Positions 50,864 through 60,663 of a stretch of DNA of 64,000 bases are shown here, piece after piece (the first letter of the stretch is position 1; each line of letters starts with the position of its first letter). The DNA lies in the NCBI GenBank assembly GCA_963845485.1, contig CAWJSI010000013.1, positions 257,301 to 321,300 on the forward strand. Reading direction: 5' to 3'. The position numbers were made by a program, and so were the translations under genes. The notes below the pieces were generated by a model. The model was not told the origin of the DNA, did no database searches, and saw only the letters and a program-made list of their open reading frames with translations. The stretch is from Bog-756 sp963845485. GTDB taxonomy: Bacteria; Actinomycetota; Acidimicrobiia; Acidimicrobiales; RAAP-2.

Positions 50864-51520
50864 TCAGCCGGCGGTCCGAGCGGCCACCTGCACCATTTCA
50901 TTAGCCACGGCTGTCTCACCGGTCGTACCGCTGTCCCTGGTCAGGCCGGCGATGACGCCGGCGATATCCGCCGGTGACCGGTTCTGGGACAGTTTCCATT
51001 TGCCCACCAAGGACGTAAGCCGAAGCTCCAGCCCGACGATGGCCTTGATCATGCCGTCGATGTAGTCGCCGGGTGCATCGGCGACGGACCAGGGTGAGGG
51101 GTGCCCATGCTCGTGTACTGCGGTGAGGGCCTCGACGTGGCGCCGCTTCCACTCGTCGTCCTCATGGAGGACGAGTGTGCCCTTCGCCTCTACGCCGATG
51201 TAGTTCCAGGTCGGGACCACGCGTCCGCCTTCGGCCTTGGAGGGGTAATAGCCGGGAGAGACGTAGGCAGATGGTCCCACCCAGGTGACCAGCGCCGACA
51301 CGGATAGATCCGCTCTCCTCCACTGACCGTTGGCTTTGGCCAGGTGGCCACTGACGAGCGTGGCGTCGTCGGAGATCAGCAGCGGAAGAAGGGTCGCCTC
51401 GATGCCATCGGATCCGAATGTGATCAACTCTCCCACCCGGAACTGGCGTATGGCATCCCGGAGTACGGATGGATCAGTCTCGGCGAAGTGCTGCGGTGTG
51501 TACATCGAACCAGGAAACAC
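50864..51520 (-). CDS. PaiB-like FMN-binding protein
   Basis: 218 residues. MYTPQHFAETDPSVLRDAIR, LLPLLISDDATLVSGHLAKA, YVSPGYYPSKAEGGRVVPTW and NYIGVEAKG match the PaiB family of split-barrel flavin-binding proteins. In Bacillus PaiB is linked to control of proteases and sporulation; elsewhere the role is unknown. Alone on its strand. Confidence 0.9.
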   Translation of the reverse strand: MFPGSMYTPQHFAETDPSVLRDAIRQFRVGELITFGSDGIEATLLPLLISDDATLVSGHLAKANGQWRRADLSVSALVTWVGPSAYVSPGYYPSKAEGGRVVPTWNYIGVEAKGTLVLHEDDEWKRRHVEALTAVHEHGHPSPWSVADAPGDYIDGMIKAIVGLELRLTSLVGKWKLSQNRSPADIAGVIAGLTRDSGTTGETAVANEMVQVAARTAG

Positions 51521-51700
51521 AGTTGATCCGGCGTCGTCAAGGGCTCCGTCTGTTCATTCGGTCCGCGGCCTCGCGACGAGATTCGGCCCGCCGAACCGTC
51601 AGATGAGAGACGGTCGACGCCGCTCAGGTTCATGCTCGATCGTTCTCGGTATTTGCACCACTATGTGGCGGGACACCTGCCGCAAACGAAAGGACACACC

Positions 51701-52138
51701 ATGCTCCGAGTCAGCACCTATCTGAATTTCATGGGTCAGACCGAAGAGGCGTTCCTCTTCTACCAGACCGTGTTCGGAACGGAATTTCTTGCTCCGATCT
51801 CCCGGATCCGGGACATGCCCACTGATCCGAACATGCCCTCGGTGCCCGAGTCCGAACTGGACCTGGTCATGCATGTCGAGCTTCCGATTCTCGCCGGTCA
51901 TGTCCTCATGGGGACGGACATGCTGGAGTCTCAGGGGCATCAGCTACGTACTGGGAACAACGTGACGATCAATCTTGAGTTGGAAGATCGGAACGAGACG
52001 GAGCGGCTCTTCGGAGAACTCTCCGATGGCGGGAGCGACCTCTTCGGACTTCAGGAGATGCCTTGGGGCGCGTACTGGGGCACCTGCGAGGACAGGTTCG
52101 GCGTCCGCTGGATGTTCAACTGCTACGACGCGGCCTGA
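51701..52138 (+). CDS. VOC family protein, PhnB-like
   Basis: 145 residues from ATG 51701 after AAAGGA. LRVSTYLNFMGQTEEAFLFY and GTEFLAPISRIRDMP open the PhnB-type glyoxalase fold; WGAYWGTCEDRFGVRWMFN ends it. The family includes enzymes and binding proteins of the vicinal-oxygen-chelate type; substrate unknown. Confidence 0.9.
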   Translation: MLRVSTYLNFMGQTEEAFLFYQTVFGTEFLAPISRIRDMPTDPNMPSVPESELDLVMHVELPILAGHVLMGTDMLESQGHQLRTGNNVTINLELEDRNETERLFGELSDGGSDLFGLQEMPWGAYWGTCEDRFGVRWMFNCYDAA

Positions 52139-52300
52139 TCGCCTGCGATACTGTGCCTCGGCAGGCCGCGGTCGGATGCGGCCGAGGCCGGCCGGTGCCA
52201 GGTGAGCAGGATGCCAGGACCTTCGTTGCTCCCTGGGCCGCTGAGGTCGCCGCAGCGTCGGCGAACGGTGCGCTGTCGACCATCCCCTACGAGGAGAGCT

Positions 52301-52669
52301 ATGGATATCGAGGAGTTCTACAGCAGCGACGAACGCCGCCGGCAGTCGGCCGAGGTGGAGCTGGGCACCAACTGGTTCGATGCCAAGGGAAGCCGCTACG
52401 AGTTGAGCTGGGTGGAGGACACCGGCGAGCTGTACACCATGTTGGAGCTCGTCCCCGAGGCCGACTCGTGGACGCCCTTCGGCGACACCGAGGTAGAGGA
52501 GATGCCCCTCGACCGGGTCCTGGTGATGGTGGTGGGTTATATCGCCACCCTCGATGAGGTCGAGGCGGTCCTGGCGGGATGGCCTGATCAGATGGCCAAA
52601 CCCGACGGCATCTCGTGGGTCGCCGAGCGCCTGCGGGCAAACGGGGTCCCGGCCGTTGCCCCCGGCTGA
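52301..52669 (+). CDS. Conserved hypothetical protein
   Basis: 122 residues from ATG 52301 with GAGGAG five bases upstream. Starts MDIEEFYSSDERRRQSAEVE, then a beta-rich middle (YELSWVEDTGELYTMLEL) and LDEVEAVLAGWPD near the end. Soluble and acidic. Function unknown. Confidence 0.75.
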   Translation: MDIEEFYSSDERRRQSAEVELGTNWFDAKGSRYELSWVEDTGELYTMLELVPEADSWTPFGDTEVEEMPLDRVLVMVVGYIATLDEVEAVLAGWPDQMAKPDGISWVAERLRANGVPAVAPG

Positions 52670-52736
52670 TTGGTGTTTCTCGGGTGGTCGAACTTGGTAG
52701 GGTCCGGAGCATTGTCGGCACGAGCGAGGAGCAGGG

Positions 52737-53102
52737 GTGCGGATGGAGTTAGTGGTCGATCTTTCCACCGGTGACGTCGTGCTTCGTCAGCATGAGGACC
52801 TGCAACGGTTTTCGGTGCAGGCACTCCTCGTCGGCCCCGAGGACGGTCCCGCCGAAGGGGCGCTCGGCGCCCTGAGCGCGGCACTACGGGTGCATGAGGT
52901 AGGTACCGTCGGGCCCGATGGCGATGTGCTGGTCCCTACGTCAGCCGTGCGAAGACTGGCGGTCGATGCCGCCAAAGTGGATGGGTCGCCGCTCGATCCG
53001 GCATGGGATGACGGGTTCAGCGGTATGGTCCAGTACGCAGCCACCAAAGGCTGGACGTCCGAGGACGGGGCCTTGCGGGCCCACGTGGAGTGGGAGGCCT
53101 GA
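52737..53102 (+). CDS. Hypothetical protein
   Basis: 121 residues from GTG 52737 (GAGGAG five bases before); ATG 52743 also possible. Beta-strand-rich N-terminus (MELVVDLSTGDVVLRQ), C-terminus WTSEDGALRAHVEWEA. No family recognised. Its stop is three bases ahead of the LLM oxidoreductase start, so the two are probably co-transcribed. Confidence 0.7.
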   Translation: MRMELVVDLSTGDVVLRQHEDLQRFSVQALLVGPEDGPAEGALGALSAALRVHEVGTVGPDGDVLVPTSAVRRLAVDAAKVDGSPLDPAWDDGFSGMVQYAATKGWTSEDGALRAHVEWEA

Positions 53103-53105
53103 CCG

Positions 53106-53981
53106 GTGCGGTTCTCCTATGCCGAATCGATGGTGGACCCGTCGTACTACGTGCCCCTGGCCCAGGCCGCGGAGCAGGCCGGGTACGACGGCATGGTCAT
53201 CCCTGACAGTCTCTGCTACCCGAAGGAGTCGGACTCGACGTACCCCTTTTCGCCCGACCACACCCGGGAGTTCTTGGAAGACAAGCCATTCATCGAACCC
53301 TTTTCGCTCATTCCTGCCCTTGGCGTGGTCACCGAACGCCTCCGCTTTATCACCTTCGTCCTGAAGCTCCCCATGCGCCACCCCCTACTCGTGGCCAAGC
53401 AGGCCAGTTCGGTGGCGGTGATGACGAACAACCGGTTGTCTCTCGGGGTGGGCTCCAGCCCGTGGCCCGAGGACTACGAGCTGGTGGACGTTCCCTGGGA
53501 GGGCCGGGGTCGCAGGATGGACGAGGCCATGGCCATCGTGCAGGGCCTCTCGGCCGGGGGCTATTTCGAATACCACGGTGAGGTCTACGACCTGCCGCCG
53601 ATCAAGATCAGTCCCACTCCTAACGAGCCCCTCCCCATCCTGGTGGGAGGGCATGCCACCCCGGCCCTACGCCGGGCGGCTCGATCGGATGGCTGGCTCC
53701 ATGGCGGGGGTGACCCCGAGGACCTTCCTGGCCTGTTGGAGCGCTTGGGGGAGCTGCGCGAGGAGGAGGGGACGGCCGACCGACCCTTCGAGGTCCATGT
53801 CATCTCCCTCGACGCCTACACGGTCGACGGCATTCGCCGGCTGGAAGAGCAGGGTGTCACCGACGTCATCGTCGGCTTCCGATGGCCCTATGGCGTGGGG
53901 CCGGACACCGAGGTGCTCCAGACCAAGCTGGACAACCTGCGGCGGTTCGCCGACGACGTCATCGCCAAGGTCGCATCGTGA
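53106..53981 (+). CDS. LLM-class F420-dependent oxidoreductase
   Basis: 291 residues from GTG 53106. RFSYAESMVDPSYYVPLAQA, TERLRFITFVLKLPMRHPLL, SVAVMTNNRLSLGVGSSPWP and PLPILVGGHATPALRRAAR are typical luciferase-like TIM-barrel blocks. Actinobacterial members use F420 or FMN; the choice is not visible. Its stop overlaps the next start by four bases. Confidence 0.9.
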   Translation: MRFSYAESMVDPSYYVPLAQAAEQAGYDGMVIPDSLCYPKESDSTYPFSPDHTREFLEDKPFIEPFSLIPALGVVTERLRFITFVLKLPMRHPLLVAKQASSVAVMTNNRLSLGVGSSPWPEDYELVDVPWEGRGRRMDEAMAIVQGLSAGGYFEYHGEVYDLPPIKISPTPNEPLPILVGGHATPALRRAARSDGWLHGGGDPEDLPGLLERLGELREEEGTADRPFEVHVISLDAYTVDGIRRLEEQGVTDVIVGFRWPYGVGPDTEVLQTKLDNLRRFADDVIAKVAS

Positions 53982-54373
53982 TCACGGCCCGGGAACTGGG
54001 TCAGGCTTCGATGGCGGCAGTCGAGGCTCGCGACCGCGAAGGGTGGTTGGCACTGTTCGCCGACGACGGGACGGTGGAAGATCCCATCGGTCCGTCGGCG
54101 TTTGATCCCAGGGGACAGGGTCACCGGGGCCGGGAGGCCATCGCCGCCTTCTACGACACGGTGATCGCGGCCAACGAGTCGATCGCGTTCGACATCCGTC
54201 AATCCTTCCTGTGTGGCGAGGAAGCGGCCAACGTGGGAGTGATCCGGATCACCTTCGCCGGTGGGTCAGCAGTCGAGGTTGACGGCATCTACATCTACCG
54301 CCGCTCCTCGGACGACAAGATCGCCTCATTGCGGGCTTTTTGGGAGCCCGACTCCATCAAGACCGTCTCGTAG
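53978..54373 (+). CDS. NTF2/SnoaL-like protein (ketosteroid isomerase type)
   Basis: 131 residues from GTG 53978, coupled to the LLM gene. DREGWLALFADDGTVEDPIG and GHRGREAIAAFYDTVI are the usual NTF2-like strands and helices, with Asp in the DGTVEDP loop. Could isomerise or bind the product of the coupled oxidoreductase (inference). Confidence 0.82.
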   Translation: MITARELGQASMAAVEARDREGWLALFADDGTVEDPIGPSAFDPRGQGHRGREAIAAFYDTVIAANESIAFDIRQSFLCGEEAANVGVIRITFAGGSAVEVDGIYIYRRSSDDKIASLRAFWEPDSIKTVS

Positions 54374-54397
54374 CGGTAGGGCCGACGGCCGGTGCCG

Positions 54398-55612
54398 CTA
54401 GCTGCGCACTGCCATGGGTGCCGCCCAGTCCGGCATGGCCATCACCATCTGGACATCGCTGATGTGTCGCTCAGCGAATGCCCCGGCGCAGTAGCAGAGG
54501 TATAAGTCCCAGAGGCGCTGGAACCGGGCATCGAGCCCGAGCGCTGTGATCTCTGAGCGGTGGCTGCTGACGTTCTCGTACCAGCGCTGCAACGTCTCCA
54601 CGTAGTGGCGGCCAATATCCTCGAGATCGACCAGGGTCATCGGCGTGGCTCGGCGTAGCGAGCGGGTGATGGCTTCGACCGAGGGGATGCAGCCGCCGGG
54701 AAATATCAGCTCACTGATGAAGTCGGTGCCGTTCTTGGCCCGCTCGTAGCTCCTGTCGTCCACGGTGATGGCTTGGAGGGCCATCAGGCCTCGGTCATGG
54801 AGGAGGGAGGCACAGGTACGGAAGAAGGTGTCGTGGTGACGCCAGTCGACCGCTTCGATCATCTCGATCGAGACCAGCTTGTCGAACGTGCCGGTGAGAT
54901 CCCGGTAGTCCCGATCGAGCACGGTCACCCGATCGCTCAGACCGGCGTCGGCCACCCGTTTGGAGGCGAACTGGAACTGGGCTTCTGAGATGGTCGTGGT
55001 GGTGACCCGGCAGCCGTAGTTTGATGCGGCGTGGACGGCGAAACCTCCCCACCCGGTACCGATCTCCACGACGTGGTCCGCTGTGGTCAGGCCCAACTTG
55101 ATGCACAGCCGGTCCAGCTTGGACCGTTGGGCGTCGCCCAGGCTCATCTCGGGGTCGTCGAAGATGGCCGACGAGTACATCATGGTCTCATCCAGCATGA
55201 GAGCAAAAAACTCGTTCGAGAGGTCGTAGTGGGAGTGGATGTTGTCTCGATCGTGCTGTGGGTCCGGAGGGCTGAGGCGTCGAAACCAGTCCGTAGCCGA
55301 TCCCCACAATCGCCCGACCCGGTCCTGCAGGGCTGTCACCGGTCGGAGTCCGACCGAGAGGACCCTCACCAAAGAGACGAGATCGTCACAGTCCCACAGG
55401 CCATCGGCGTAGGTTCGGCCAAATCCCACGGATCCTTCGGACAGGACGATCGGATAGACGGACCGGTCGTGGATGACCATGGTGGCCTCGGGGAGTCCCG
55501 AACCGAATCGGTGGGTGCCGTGGTCGTCGACGATCGTCAGTGACCCCCCGCGAAGGTGCGAGGCCATGTAACGGAGGAAGCGGGCGGCCAACGGGTCACC
55601 GAGTCTGCTCAT
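54398..55612 (-). CDS. SAM-dependent methyltransferase, cyclopropane-fatty-acid synthase family
   Basis: 404 residues. An N-terminal lipid-binding region, then NIHSHYDLSNEFFALMLDET, VVEIGTGWGGFAVHAA (SAM loop), LVSIEMIEAVDWRHHDTFF, and FISELIFPGGCIPSVEAIT with the usual cysteine. It adds a methylene or methyl to unsaturated phospholipid acyl chains. ATG overlaps the stop of the DUF1365 part upstream by four bases; FAD oxidase, DUF1365 and CFA enzymes often cluster for lipid modification. Confidence 0.94.
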   Translation of the reverse strand: MSRLGDPLAARFLRYMASHLRGGSLTIVDDHGTHRFGSGLPEATMVIHDRSVYPIVLSEGSVGFGRTYADGLWDCDDLVSLVRVLSVGLRPVTALQDRVGRLWGSATDWFRRLSPPDPQHDRDNIHSHYDLSNEFFALMLDETMMYSSAIFDDPEMSLGDAQRSKLDRLCIKLGLTTADHVVEIGTGWGGFAVHAASNYGCRVTTTTISEAQFQFASKRVADAGLSDRVTVLDRDYRDLTGTFDKLVSIEMIEAVDWRHHDTFFRTCASLLHDRGLMALQAITVDDRSYERAKNGTDFISELIFPGGCIPSVEAITRSLRRATPMTLVDLEDIGRHYVETLQRWYENVSSHRSEITALGLDARFQRLWDLYLCYCAGAFAERHISDVQMVMAMPDWAAPMAVRS

Positions 55613-57692
55613 CTGGCGCCTTGTGCGACGACGACCTCGGCGTCCCCCGTCTCGGTGGCAGCAGGATGGGTGTGTACCGGGACCCCCTTACGACGGAGAG
55701 CGAGGGCCTGGCGGTAGATACCCCACGACACCCGCATGGTCATCAAGGGGTAGCGCCAGAGGACGCGGCTGAGTGACCTCCGGCCGACGGGCCGACGGTG
55801 GAGCACCATGGACGCGGCGAACACCCGCTGCCCCTCCTGGAGGTCGTCGACGCCAAGCACGAGGCGTTCGTCCGGATCACCGATCACGAATCGGTGGGTG
55901 AGGTCCATGGGGAGGAAGGGTGACACATGGAGCTGCTTGGCCACCAGATGGGTGCCTGTCCCGGGCAGCACGTAGGTGGTTCGCTCGTGCCAGGGGGTGT
56001 TGGTGACCTCGACGACCGTGGTCGCACCTCGGCACCGTCCGGGCTAAAGCAGTAGTAGACGCTGATGGGGTTGAACAACCACCCCCAGGTGCGCACCTGG
56101 GTCAACAGCGCCACCGGCCCGCTTGGACGCCGACCCGTCCTTGCTTCCACCAGGTCCCTGACCGACTGGTCGAGCGGGGTGTCCGGATCACCCAGATAGT
56201 CGTCACGTCGGAACGACACCACGTTGGCGCGCTCGTTGGACCACAGGGGATGGCGTTGGCAGACCGTCGACACCTCGGCCAGGTCGAGCAGGGTCATGGT
56301 GATGGGATAGGAGAAGCGGTGCTCGAGGGGCTGATAGCGGTGGTGGACGACGGTACCTTCGTAGATCCCGCTGCGCAGCGTGACACCGGTGGGGGCAAAC
56401 GGGAGCACGACCGCGTCGTGGTCCTGACCGCCCGGCCGATCTGTCACAGCTCTTCGCCGGCCAGGCGTCGACATACGGTCGAGCGCGCTCTGGACGCCGT
56501 CTTCGTGGAAGCCGTAGCCCCAGTAGGCACCGCAGAACCAGGTGCCGCGGTAGCCGTTCAACTCCTCGTGCCGTTGTTGGGCGGCAATGGCCCCGACGTC
56601 GAGCACCGGGTGGGCGTAGTCGAAGCTGGCCACCACCCGGTCCTCACGGATGGCGTCGTCGCGGTTCAGCGTCACCAGGATCTCGTGAGCCGACTCGATT
56701 CCCTGGAGGCTGGCCAGCCGGTAGGTGAGGGTGGCCAGCCGGGGTTGATCGGCCAGCCGGTGATAGTTCCAGCTGGCCCAGGCCCGCCGGCATTTTGGGA
56801 GCAGCTGTTCGTCGGTGTGGAGCGTGGCCCGGTTTGGCTGGTACCGAATAGCCCCGAGCACCTCCCGTTCAGCGACGGACGGGTCGGAGAGTATTTGCAG
56901 TGCCTGGTCGCTGTGCGTGGCCAGCACCACGTGGTCGAAGCGCTCCGGACCCATGTCGGTGTGAAGCTCCACGCCGTCATCACCCCGGGTGACCTTGGCC
57001 ACCGGCGAGGACAGACGAACGGCAGCGCCGAGGGGGGCGAGTATGGCGTCGACGTAGCGCTGCGAGCCACCGGCCACCGTTCGCCACGAGGGCTGGTCGC
57101 CGTAGTTGAGAAGCCCATGGTTGTCGAAGAAGCGGGCAAAGGTGACGGCGGGCATGTCGAGAAGGCAGTGGGGGTCGGCCGACCAGATGGACGACCCCAT
57201 GGGTATGAGGTACCACTCAATGAACCGGGAAGACCAGCGTCCAGCGGCCAGCAACTCGGCAAGCGACTGGTCAGTCGGATGGTCGTCGGCCAGAAGGGCT
57301 CGGGCCACCCGGTTGAACCGCACGACGTCGGAGAGCATGCGCAAAAACGCCGGGCGCAGGGCGTTGCGCCGTTGGGCGAACAGGGTGGTCAGCGAAGTAC
57401 CCCGCCACTCGACACCGCTCAGATCGTCGGAGACGCTGAAGCTCATGTCGCTGGGCTTGGTGGCCACCCCGAGTTTGTCGAACAGCCGGATCAGACCCGG
57501 ATAATTCCGTTCGTTGTAGACGAGGAACCCGGTATCCACCTCGTGGGTCTCGTCGGCTAAGTCGATGCGAACGGTATGGGCGTGGCCCCCGGGCCGCCGA
57601 TCCGCCTCGAACACCGTGACGTCATGACGCCTGCTGAGTAGATGGGCACAGACCAGGCCGGAAACGCCTGTTCCCACAATGGCGATCCTCAT
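55609..57692 (-). pseudogene. FAD-dependent amine-oxidase-like protein fused to DUF1365, one frameshift
   Basis: The first 425 residues are a flavin oxidoreductase: IAIVGTGVSGLVCAHLLSRR Rossmann start, GGHAHTV, and GTWFCGAYWGYGFHEDGVQS near the end. A DUF1365 domain follows (GIYEGTVVHHRYQPLEHRFS, WGWLFNPISVYYCF). At about 56018 one base is missing: the frame after PDGAEV breaks, and the rest (THLVAKQLHVSPFLPMDLTH) continues in the next frame to 55609. A GTGGCG run read as GTGCG would explain it. Without the break it is one protein of about 695 residues, coupled to the CFA gene. Listed as broken, but sequence error is likely. Confidence 0.8.
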
Positions 57693-57852
57693 GGATGTGG
57701 ACAGCTCCTCAGTTGTTCGTCGACCCGACGGTAGGTGTTCGGAGCAATGCCCGGGCTTGGATGACTTCGGTCTGGTGAGGGAGAACTCCCAGTATATTGG
57801 CCCTAGGGGGTCGTGACGCCGAGGTGAGTCGGCGCAGACGGAAGGACCAGCG

Positions 57853-59298
57853 ATGTCCCGCTACCGCGGAACCGTCGTCTCTCAACGGTCGGCCACGGAG
57901 ACGTTCGACTATCTGGCCGAGTTCTCCAATGCCGGTCAATGGGATCCCGGCGTGGCTGGGGCTGAGCGGTTGGATCAGGGCCCCGTGGGTCTGGGCAGCT
58001 CATTCCGGTTGCAGGTGAAGATCTCCTCGAGGACCTTCCCACTCGACTACCGCGTCGTTGTCTACGAGCGCCCGCACCGGGTGGTCCTGCTGGCCGAAAG
58101 CGCCACCGTGCGCTCCGAGGACACCGTCACCGTGGTCCCGAGGCCCGATGGCGGGTCCATCCTGACCTACGACGCCAAGCTCACACTGCTCGGTCCGCTC
58201 GCTCACCTCAATGTATTCATGCCCCTGGCGTTCCGGGCCATCGGTGATCGAGGCCTCGCCGGACTCCGAGAGGTACTCGCCGCTCCGGGCGGTCCCGTCC
58301 GGGGGACTGGTCCGTTGGGAGGTCTTCCGGCCCGATTGGTCGACGAGGCCCTCGAGGCCACCGTGGTGGGTAGCTTATCCTCCATCGGGCCCGAGGTGCG
58401 CAGCCGTCTGGCTCGATGGACCGAACCTCCGACGATGGCCGGTGCGGTCGTGCTCATCACCGGTGCGACGTCGGGTCTGGGCCTGGCCACCGCGATCGGC
58501 GTGGCCCGGCGAGGTGCCACCGTCCGGTTCACCGCCCGGAATCGGGACCGGGCCGTTCAGGCGAGGGCGGCCATTGCCGATGCCGTGCCGGGAAGTGATG
58601 TGGACTTCCTATTGGCGGACATGAGCCAACTTGACGAGGTGCGAGCGCTGGCCGACCAATTCTTAGCCGACCATGACCGCCTGGACGTGCTGGTCCACAA
58701 CGCCGGCGCGCTAACCCGCCGCTACACGGTGACCGACGAGGGAACCGAGATCACAGTGGCCACCCAGCTGGTAGGCCCATTTCTGCTCACCGGGCTGCTG
58801 CTCAAGCGGCTGGGTGCGGCGGTACCCTCACAAGTCATCCAAGTCTCGTCGGGTGGGATGTACACGCAGAGGTTCGACCTCGACACCCTCGAGATGGGCC
58901 CCGACGGCTACGACGGCACGGTGGCCTACGCCAAGGTCAAGCGGGCCCAGTTGGTGCTCATGCACGAGTGGGTCCGGCGCCTCGAGGGCACGGGCGTGGT
59001 GTTCCATGCCATGCACCCAGGCTGGGCTGACACCCCCGGGATCCGCAGCGGGCTGCCGGGCTTCGCCAAGGTCATGGGACCGATCCTTCGCACGCCGGAC
59101 CAGGGCGCCGACACGGCCGTGTGGTTGGCCGCGGCCCCCGAGGCGGCCACGACCAGCGGTCGGTTCTGGTTGGACCGCCGTCCCCGCTGGGAGCATAAGG
59201 TCCCGTGGACCCACCTGAGCGAGGACGCCTTCGCCGCCGCCGGCACCGACCTGTGGGCGTGGTGTGCAGTGCGATGCGGCTGGGATGGTCTCGCCTGA
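57853..59298 (+). CDS. SRPBCC-SDR fusion protein
   Basis: 481 residues. Residues 1-150 are an SRPBCC (START-like) ligand-binding domain: SATETFDYLAEFSNAGQWDP, VTVVPRPDGGSILTYDAKL. Residues about 195-480 are a short-chain dehydrogenase: VVLITGATSGLGLATAIG, VHNAGAL and AYAKVK with catalytic Tyr and Lys. A lipid or polyketide-like substrate could be held by the first domain and reduced or oxidised by the second (inference). Divergent from the FAD-DUF1365 gene over 160 bases. Confidence 0.9.
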   Translation: MSRYRGTVVSQRSATETFDYLAEFSNAGQWDPGVAGAERLDQGPVGLGSSFRLQVKISSRTFPLDYRVVVYERPHRVVLLAESATVRSEDTVTVVPRPDGGSILTYDAKLTLLGPLAHLNVFMPLAFRAIGDRGLAGLREVLAAPGGPVRGTGPLGGLPARLVDEALEATVVGSLSSIGPEVRSRLARWTEPPTMAGAVVLITGATSGLGLATAIGVARRGATVRFTARNRDRAVQARAAIADAVPGSDVDFLLADMSQLDEVRALADQFLADHDRLDVLVHNAGALTRRYTVTDEGTEITVATQLVGPFLLTGLLLKRLGAAVPSQVIQVSSGGMYTQRFDLDTLEMGPDGYDGTVAYAKVKRAQLVLMHEWVRRLEGTGVVFHAMHPGWADTPGIRSGLPGFAKVMGPILRTPDQGADTAVWLAAAPEAATTSGRFWLDRRPRWEHKVPWTHLSEDAFAAAGTDLWAWCAVRCGWDGLA

Positions 59299-59302
59299 CC
59301 GC

Positions 59303-60412
59303 TCAGTCCCAGCCCGTAAACCCGTACTGCTCGTGGGGGCCCATCACCGCGTTTTCGAACATGCCGTAACCCACCTGACCGTCGTAGGAGAAGGTGGCGG
59401 CGTACTCCGTCAGGGCCCAGGTCGAATAGGACGGGTCGGCGGGTGGAACGCTCTGACCCTGGACCACGAGTTCCCCCTGGTACATCCCGTGCTTCCAATC
59501 GGGCTCGAGCCCGTAGCCACTGCCGAGTAGTAACGGAAACGCCAGTTGCGTCTCGACGTCGATCTCGGCCGTCTTCTTTCCCCGGGCCCCGTAGAGCTGA
59601 GGGTGGCTCCGGTTACCGACCGTGAGCCAGGGGCAAAGCGGAGCTCGTGCTCGGGACGGCCGAGCCACTCGGCTTCACGTCCCGAACCGATGGGGAACAC
59701 CCGATGGGCGTCCTGCATGATCCGCTCACCGTTCGAACGCTCCTGAATGATGGTAACGATGGCGTGGTCCTCGAACCGGACCGGCGCATAGATCCAGAAG
59801 AAGCCGGCTCCGGCCTCGGTGGCCCGAATCCCGGGGGGCTCGGGCTCACCTACCGGACGCACGCCCCACGAGCGGTCACGGCACCCCCAGAAGCGGTCCG
59901 GGGTCAGTGAAAGCTGGCGCTCACCGACGGTCAAGGTCCCCGTCCAGGAGCCCACTTGGGCGAACCGGGTCGAGTCGAAGGTCACCCGGGAGAACTGGCG
60001 GTCGAAATGTCGAGATTCGAGGTGGGCTTGGGAGAAGCCGTCGTAGACCGCGTCCAACTCGATTCCCCACTCGTTGGGCTCCACGATGACCCGTACCTGC
60101 TCGAGTCCCTTCACCACCTCGACTCGGATTGGTCCCACCGACGCGTCCATCCGGTCGGCGCCGAGGGTCTTGGACGAACGGACCACCCGGTGGTCGCTTC
60201 CCCACATGACCGAGACGAAGGCGTCGGCCACGCTGAGGTTCGGGTATGGCCCACCCCGATCACGGCGAACAGTTCGTCCTCGGTTCCGTGCACCCCCGCC
60301 GCACCGTGGATGTTGAAGTAGTAGCGGTCATAGAAATTGCGGTCGAAGGCCCGACGAACCGCATCGGTTCGGATATCTGATGGACCGGATAGTCATCCAG
60401 CGGTGAAAGCAT
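59303..60412 (-). pseudogene. DUF7064/7065-like protein with three frameshifts
   Basis: Start ATG 60412 has AGGAGG eight bases ahead. The N-terminus reads MLSPLDDYPVHQISEPMRFVG, then the frame changes near 60345 (FDRNFYDRYYFNIHG), again near 60248 (PNLSVADAFVSVMWGS), and again near 59599 (QLYGARGKKTAEID), ending EQYGFTGWD. Each break is repaired by adding one G or C. The family is known from lipid or steroid-related clusters in actinobacteria; biochemical role not known to me. Confidence 0.7.
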
Positions 60413-60663
60413 TGCCAGCCTCCTGGTCGCAAACGTCACGGGGGTGTTCGGCCATCACCGCCCGTCGTCGTTGCCGACAGTCGGTCGCGGGGCCGATCCG
60501 CGTCCGCACCGGGGTGCCTGGCGAGCGTAGCCAGGTTCGAGGTGACGGTGCGTCAGATCGGCGATCCGGCTACGATTTTCCTCGTCAGCGTGGTGAGCCA
60601 CCTTCGTGCAACATCGGGTTTCCACCACCTCACCCGTTTCTGTCTCGAGCCTGGGAGGACGCA

